In this document: one piece after another, positions 30,970 through 34,293 of the stretch
Numbering within the stretch: position 1 is the first letter of the stretch
Layout: the number at the start of each line of letters is the position of its first letter
Assembly (NCBI GenBank): GCA_018240505.1
Contig: JAFEFQ010000004.1
Span: 1-34,293 of the forward strand
Origin: Pseudomonadota bacterium
GTDB taxonomy: Bacteria; Pseudomonadota; Gammaproteobacteria; Xanthomonadales; Rhodanobacteraceae
Direction of reading: 5' to 3'
Length of the DNA stretch: 34,293 bases
The notes under the pieces: generated by a model
The model's database searches: none
The model's input: only the letters and a program-made list of their open reading frames with translations
Told to the model about the DNA's origin: nothing
Program-made: the position numbers and the translations under genes

Positions 30970-33399
30970 ATGAAAGGGCCGATCAAATCCGCGTTGTCCG
31001 TTGCCTTGGCGATGGCCGCAAGCCAGGCGTTCGCGCTCGGCCTGGGGCCGATCCAGATCAAGTCCGGGCTCAACCAGCCGCTGCTTGCGGAAATACCCGT
31101 CGTTGCCGACACGGCCGCGGAGGCCGAGGAACTGCGTGTCGGTCTGGCTTCGGCCGAGGACTTCCAGCGCGTGGGCCTGAGCCGGGCGCGCGTTACCGTG
31201 CCGATCGAATTCAGCGTCGCCGACAACGGTCGCGGGCAAAAGGTGATCCGGCTGACGACCAAGGAAGCCGTGCGCGAGCCTTTTCTCGATTTCCTGATCG
31301 AGGCGAGCTGGAGCAAGGGCAAGCTGCTGCGCGAATATTCGGTGCTGCTCGATCCGCCCGTGACCGCGCCGGCGGTTTTGGCGAACGCGCCGAAACCCGC
31401 CGAGAAACCGAAGCCGGTCGAGGCCGCACCGCGCGCGCCGGTCAGCCAGCCGCGCGAGGAAGCGCCGAAGCCCGTGGCGCAGGTCGCCCCGGCGCCGCGC
31501 GCTACCCCCGCTGCCGCCCCGGCTGCTTCGCACAAGGGCGAGTACACCGTGCAGCGTGGCGACACGCTGTCGCAGATCGCGCATGAAGTCGGCGACGATC
31601 CGCGCGACATCAACCGCACGCTGCTGGCCTTGTACAAGGCCAATCCGGAAGCGTTCTATCGCGACAACATGAACGCGCTGAAGACCGGTGCGGTGCTGCG
31701 CATTCCCACGTCCGAAGAGGTGCGGGCTGCCGGCTCGCTGAACGAGGCTGCGGCGGCGGTGCGCGCGCAGCAGCAATCCTGGCAGGGACTCAGCGCCGCG
31801 ACGCTGGTCGCGAACACGGGTGCCGCGCCCGCGGCGGACAAGCCCGCAGCGGCCGCCGCCGAACCGAAGCACGGTTCCGAGCGCCTGGCTCTGGTACCGC
31901 CATCCGCCGGCACCGGCAACGAGACCGGCGCCAACCATGGCGGCTCCGGAAGCGGCAGCAAGGACGCCGCCGCACTGCGCGCCGATCTTTCGCGCACCAA
32001 GGAAGCCCTGACCAGTCGCGACCAGGAAACCAGCGAGCTCAAGTCACGCGTCACCCAGCTCGAGGACATCAACAACAAGAGCCAGCGCCTGATCTCGCTC
32101 AAGGATTCGGAAATCGCCGAACTGCAGAACAAGCTCAAGCAGCTCGAGGCGGGCAAGGCCGGCGCGAAGCCGGCAGAGACCGCCGCGACCGAGCAGGCCG
32201 CGAAGCCGGCGACGCCCGTGGCGGCGACTCCGGCACCGGCGACTGCGGCATCGGCACCCGCGCCGGCACCCGCGGCTCCGGCCGCTGCGACGCCGACACC
32301 TGCACCCACGACGGCGGCGCCCGCAGCCGCGACAGCTGCAGCGAACCCGTCCGAAACGCCCGCTGCTGCGTCGGCTCCGGCGCCATCGCCGGAAGCACCC
32401 GCGGCGGCTCCCGCAGCCTCCGTGCCTTCGCCCGCTCCGAAACCCGCCGTAACCGCCGCCAAGCCGGCGACGACGCCGGCACCTGCCAAACCCGTGGAGG
32501 CGAAGCCGTGGTATGCCGACTACTTCGGCGACAATCCCTATCTGGTCTACGGTGGCGGTGGCGGAATCCTTCTCCTGATCGCGGGCTGGCTGCTGAAGCG
32601 CGCATCCGGCGCGAAGAAACCCAATCCGCGGCCGGTCATCGCTGCAACGGCGGCCGCAGCGGGAGCCGAAGAAGCGTCGGCCGAAGATCCGCATGCCCAA
32701 CTGGAACACGAAGTCGAGAGCTACTACGACGGTGCGCCGGGTGACGACGCTCATTCCCACCTCAGCGAACCGCACGCCGGCGAGGACGACGAAATGGAGC
32801 AATTGCGTCGCCATTTCGACGACGGCGACAGCGACCGCTTCGTTGCGCTCGCGCATACGCTGCAAGAGAAATTCCCGGAAGATTCGCCGGAATGGCAGGA
32901 AGTCTCCGAATTGGGCCAGCAGTTGTTGCCGGGCAGTCCCATGTTCGCCGCTGCCGCGCACGCGGGACAGGGTGGTCATGACCCGGACAATTTTTTCTTC
33001 GACGAAGAGCCGGGCTTGAACGGCGAGGCCGCCGCGACCGCGGAAAGCGATGCCCACGATGCCCGGATCAAGGCGATGGGCGACCTCGCGGAACCGCTTG
33101 CGTTCGCGCCGCACGGACACGCGGGCGAGAAAACCGATGAGCTGGACGACCTCGAGTTCGAACGCGAACTCGACAAGCAGCGTCATCTGGAGCCCGAACG
33201 GCTGGCCGACGACGAGAATACCGGAGGCCGCCAGGGCTTCCTCGACGAGGACACGATCGGTACGCGCCTGGATCTCGCCCGCGCCTATCTCGACATGGGC
33301 GATCCGGAAGGTGCGCGCTCGATGCTCGACGAGGTGCTCGCCGAAGGCAGTGCGGCGCAGAAGGAAGAGGCGCGCAAGCTGCTTGCCGAATTGAGCTGA
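30970..33399 (+). CDS. fimV: FimV-like polar/pilus assembly protein with LysM domain
   Basis: FimV supports type IV pilus function and polar organisation and binds peptidoglycan. The 809 residues show the full plan. A signal peptide (MKGPIKSALSVALAMAASQAFA) leads to the FimV N-terminal domain (LGPIQIKSGLNQPLLAEIPVV, IEFSVADNGRGQKVIRLTTKEAVREPFLDFLIEASWSKG-type strands). Further along are a LysM at ~191–245 (YTVQRGDTLSQIAHEVG), a coiled coil (~340–400), a long Ala/Pro/Thr linker and a membrane helix at ~525–547. The C-terminus is an acidic cytoplasmic region ending in the FimV TPR motif ARAYLDMGDPEGARSMLDEVLAEG. The ATG at 30970 starts the signal peptide; an upstream reading from 30898 was rejected. 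Position between asd and truA is standard in Xanthomonadales. Confidence 0.94.
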   Translation: MKGPIKSALSVALAMAASQAFALGLGPIQIKSGLNQPLLAEIPVVADTAAEAEELRVGLASAEDFQRVGLSRARVTVPIEFSVADNGRGQKVIRLTTKEAVREPFLDFLIEASWSKGKLLREYSVLLDPPVTAPAVLANAPKPAEKPKPVEAAPRAPVSQPREEAPKPVAQVAPAPRATPAAAPAASHKGEYTVQRGDTLSQIAHEVGDDPRDINRTLLALYKANPEAFYRDNMNALKTGAVLRIPTSEEVRAAGSLNEAAAAVRAQQQSWQGLSAATLVANTGAAPAADKPAAAAAEPKHGSERLALVPPSAGTGNETGANHGGSGSGSKDAAALRADLSRTKEALTSRDQETSELKSRVTQLEDINNKSQRLISLKDSEIAELQNKLKQLEAGKAGAKPAETAATEQAAKPATPVAATPAPATAASAPAPAPAAPAAATPTPAPTTAAPAAATAAANPSETPAAASAPAPSPEAPAAAPAASVPSPAPKPAVTAAKPATTPAPAKPVEAKPWYADYFGDNPYLVYGGGGGILLLIAGWLLKRASGAKKPNPRPVIAATAAAAGAEEASAEDPHAQLEHEVESYYDGAPGDDAHSHLSEPHAGEDDEMEQLRRHFDDGDSDRFVALAHTLQEKFPEDSPEWQEVSELGQQLLPGSPMFAAAAHAGQGGHDPDNFFFDEEPGLNGEAAATAESDAHDARIKAMGDLAEPLAFAPHGHAGEKTDELDDLEFERELDKQRHLEPERLADDENTGGRQGFLDEDTIGTRLDLARAYLDMGDPEGARSMLDEVLAEGSAAQKEEARKLLAELS

Positions 33400-33411
33400 G
33401 CGTGACGCAGG

Positions 33412-33430
33412 GCCGCCGGCGATCGGCGGC
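33412..33430 (+). repeat. Small GC hairpin after fimV
   Basis: GCCGCCG/CGGCGGC arms (7 bp) with a 5-base loop lie 12 bases after the fimV stop, upstream of the better terminator at 33438–33472. Confidence 0.5.
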
Positions 33431-33437
33431 GTCGACA

Positions 33438-33472
33438 GGAAAGGCGCGCTGATACAATCGGCGCGCTTTTTT
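33438..33472 (+). terminator. Intrinsic terminator after fimV, with a truA -10 box in its loop
   Basis: GCGCGC (33444–33449) pairs with GCGCGC (33461–33466), extended by a G·T pair and A–T pairs into the following T6 run (33467–33472). The 11-base loop contains TACAAT (33453–33458), a good -10 box, with TCGACA (33432–33437) 15 bases upstream as a possible -35. The same segment could thus end fimV transcription and start truA transcription near 33465. Confidence 0.7.
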
Positions 33473-33491
33473 CGTTCCCGCGGGACTGATT

Positions 33492-34277
33492 TTGCGCATC
33501 GCACTCGGCATCGAATACGACGGCACCGATTTCCACGGCTGGCAAAGGCTGAGCCACGCGCCCAGCGTGCAAGCCGCGGTCGAGGCGGCGCTGTCGAGGG
33601 TCGCCGACGCGCCGGTCGAGGTCGTCTGTGCCGGGCGCACCGATGCCGGCGTGCATGCGCGCTGCCAGGTCGTGCACTTCGACACCAACGCCGCCCGCAG
33701 CATGCGCGGCTGGACGCTCGGCACGAGTTCGAATCTGCCTTCCAGCGTTGCCGTGATCTGGGCGCAGGCGGTTGCCGGCGATTTCCACGCGCGTTTTTCC
33801 GCGCTTGCGCGACGCTACCGCTACACGATCCTCAATCGCCCGGTGCGCGCCGCGCTCGAGTCGCGTCACGTCGCCTGGGAGCGCGCGCCACTCGATGCCG
33901 CGGCGATGCACGCGGCGGCGCAGGCCCTCGTCGGCGAACACGATTTCAGCGCCTTTCGCACGGTCGCCTGCCAGGCGCGCACGCCGATGCGCTGCGTGCA
34001 GGAGATTTCGGTGGCGCGGGCGGGCGACCGCGTCGTCGTCGAGATCCAGGCCAACGCGTTCCTGCATCACATGGTGCGCAACATCGTCGGCAGCCTGCTG
34101 CCGGTCGGGCGCGGCGAGGAAAAACCCGGGTGGATCGAGCAACTGCTGGCCGGCCGCGACCGCGCGGCGGCGGGACCGACCGCGGTCGCCCAAGGGCTCA
34201 CCTTCCTGCGGCCGTACTATCCTGCACAATACGGTTTGCCGGCCGAACTGGCCTGGCCGGCGGAGGAGGCACGATGA
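33492..34277 (+). CDS. truA: tRNA pseudouridine(38-40) synthase TruA
   Basis: TruA isomerises uridines 38–40 of the tRNA anticodon arm. The 261 residues start [16 protein letters not shown] (family N-terminus). The catalytic Asp is D51 in [39 protein letters not shown] and [17 protein letters not shown] follow as expected. The start is a TTG at 33492, the only start that gives the conserved [11 protein letters not shown] beginning; no ATG is available nearby. Its stop overlaps the next ATG (ATGA at 34274–34277). Confidence 0.96.
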   Translation: MRIALGIEYDGTDFHGWQRLSHAPSVQAAVEAALSRVADAPVEVVCAGRTDAGVHARCQVVHFDTNAARSMRGWTLGTSSNLPSSVAVIWAQAVAGDFHARFSALARRYRYTILNRPVRAALESRHVAWERAPLDAAAMHAAAQALVGEHDFSAFRTVACQARTPMRCVQEISVARAGDRVVVEIQANAFLHHMVRNIVGSLLPVGRGEEKPGWIEQLLAGRDRAAAGPTAVAQGLTFLRPYYPAQYGLPAELAWPAEEAR

Positions 34278-34293
34278 AGCCGCGAAATCCGAA
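34274..34293 (+). CDS. Start of next gene, possibly phosphoribosylanthranilate isomerase (partial)
   Basis: An ATG at 34274 overlaps the truA stop and is preceded by a strong GGAGGAGG at 34262–34269. Only six complete codons (MKPRNP) fall inside the window, so the product cannot be identified from its own sequence. In Xanthomonadales truA is commonly followed by trpF and trpB, which is the sole reason for the suggestion. Confidence 0.55.

Noticed and set aside
32160..32510. Ala/Pro/Thr-rich stretch in fimV considered as a DNA repeat or CRISPR-like array
   Set aside because: The bases vary freely while the amino-acid bias is constant; it is an ordinary FimV linker.

Overview
The window is a high-GC (roughly two-thirds G+C by eye) chromosomal segment of a gammaproteobacterium. 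The gene content and order point to the Xanthomonadales, most likely Rhodanobacteraceae or a relative. The clearest marker is prmB–aroC–(2-hydroxyacid dehydrogenase)–asd–fimV–truA–(probably trpF). A Xanthomonas-like dCTP deaminase and palindromic repeats of the kind common in that order agree with this. No rRNA, tRNA, CRISPR array, transposase or phage gene was recognised.

Layout. (1) 1–2400: the 5' part of a MalK/UgpC-type ABC ATPase on the minus strand, then dcd, a small lipoprotein and a small secreted Ala/Pro-tailed protein on the plus strand. A cluster of palindromes lies between the last two, and an intrinsic terminator closes the stretch. (2) 2450–8651, minus strand: an eight-gene unit running dienelactone hydrolase-like protein, HIT protein, pxpB, pxpC, pxpA, DUF969, DUF979, pcp. 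Six of its seven junctions are overlaps. It reads as a 5-oxoproline (pyroglutamate) salvage unit: Pcp releases pyroglutamate from peptides, the DUF969/DUF979 pair probably transports it, and PxpABC hydrolyses it to glutamate. (3) 8678–16076: a secreted/membrane TPR–GGDEF protein diverges from rimO, which is followed by a DUF3025 gene and a large TPR-containing Ser/Thr kinase. (4) 16113–20116: greB, a frameshifted membrane/TPR gene and a HerA-like ATPase on minus, and a TlpA-like thioredoxin on plus. (5) 20193–22680: a LysM lytic transglycosylase whose 5' end carries a 143-bp near-palindromic element, then an orphan secreted protein behind a strong hairpin. (6) 22714–25971, minus: psd, a Sco protein and a secreted TPR protein. 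(7) 26089–34293, plus: prmB, a low-GC orphan gene, aroC, a 2-hydroxyacid dehydrogenase, a hairpin-rich repeat, asd, fimV, truA and the first codons of the next gene.

Most genes are housekeeping or common accessory genes. The unusual material is mostly non-coding or small-scale. It includes several repeat elements, two of them read into protein ends (pxpB C-terminus, lytic transglycosylase N-terminus), and an exact 11-bp tandem duplication that breaks one gene. It also includes a low-GC insert between prmB and aroC, two promoters placed so that transcripts would begin at the start codon, and a symmetric divergent -10 region. I did not find convincing evidence of a wholly new multi-gene system. 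All functions are assigned by reading the sequence; no database search was possible.
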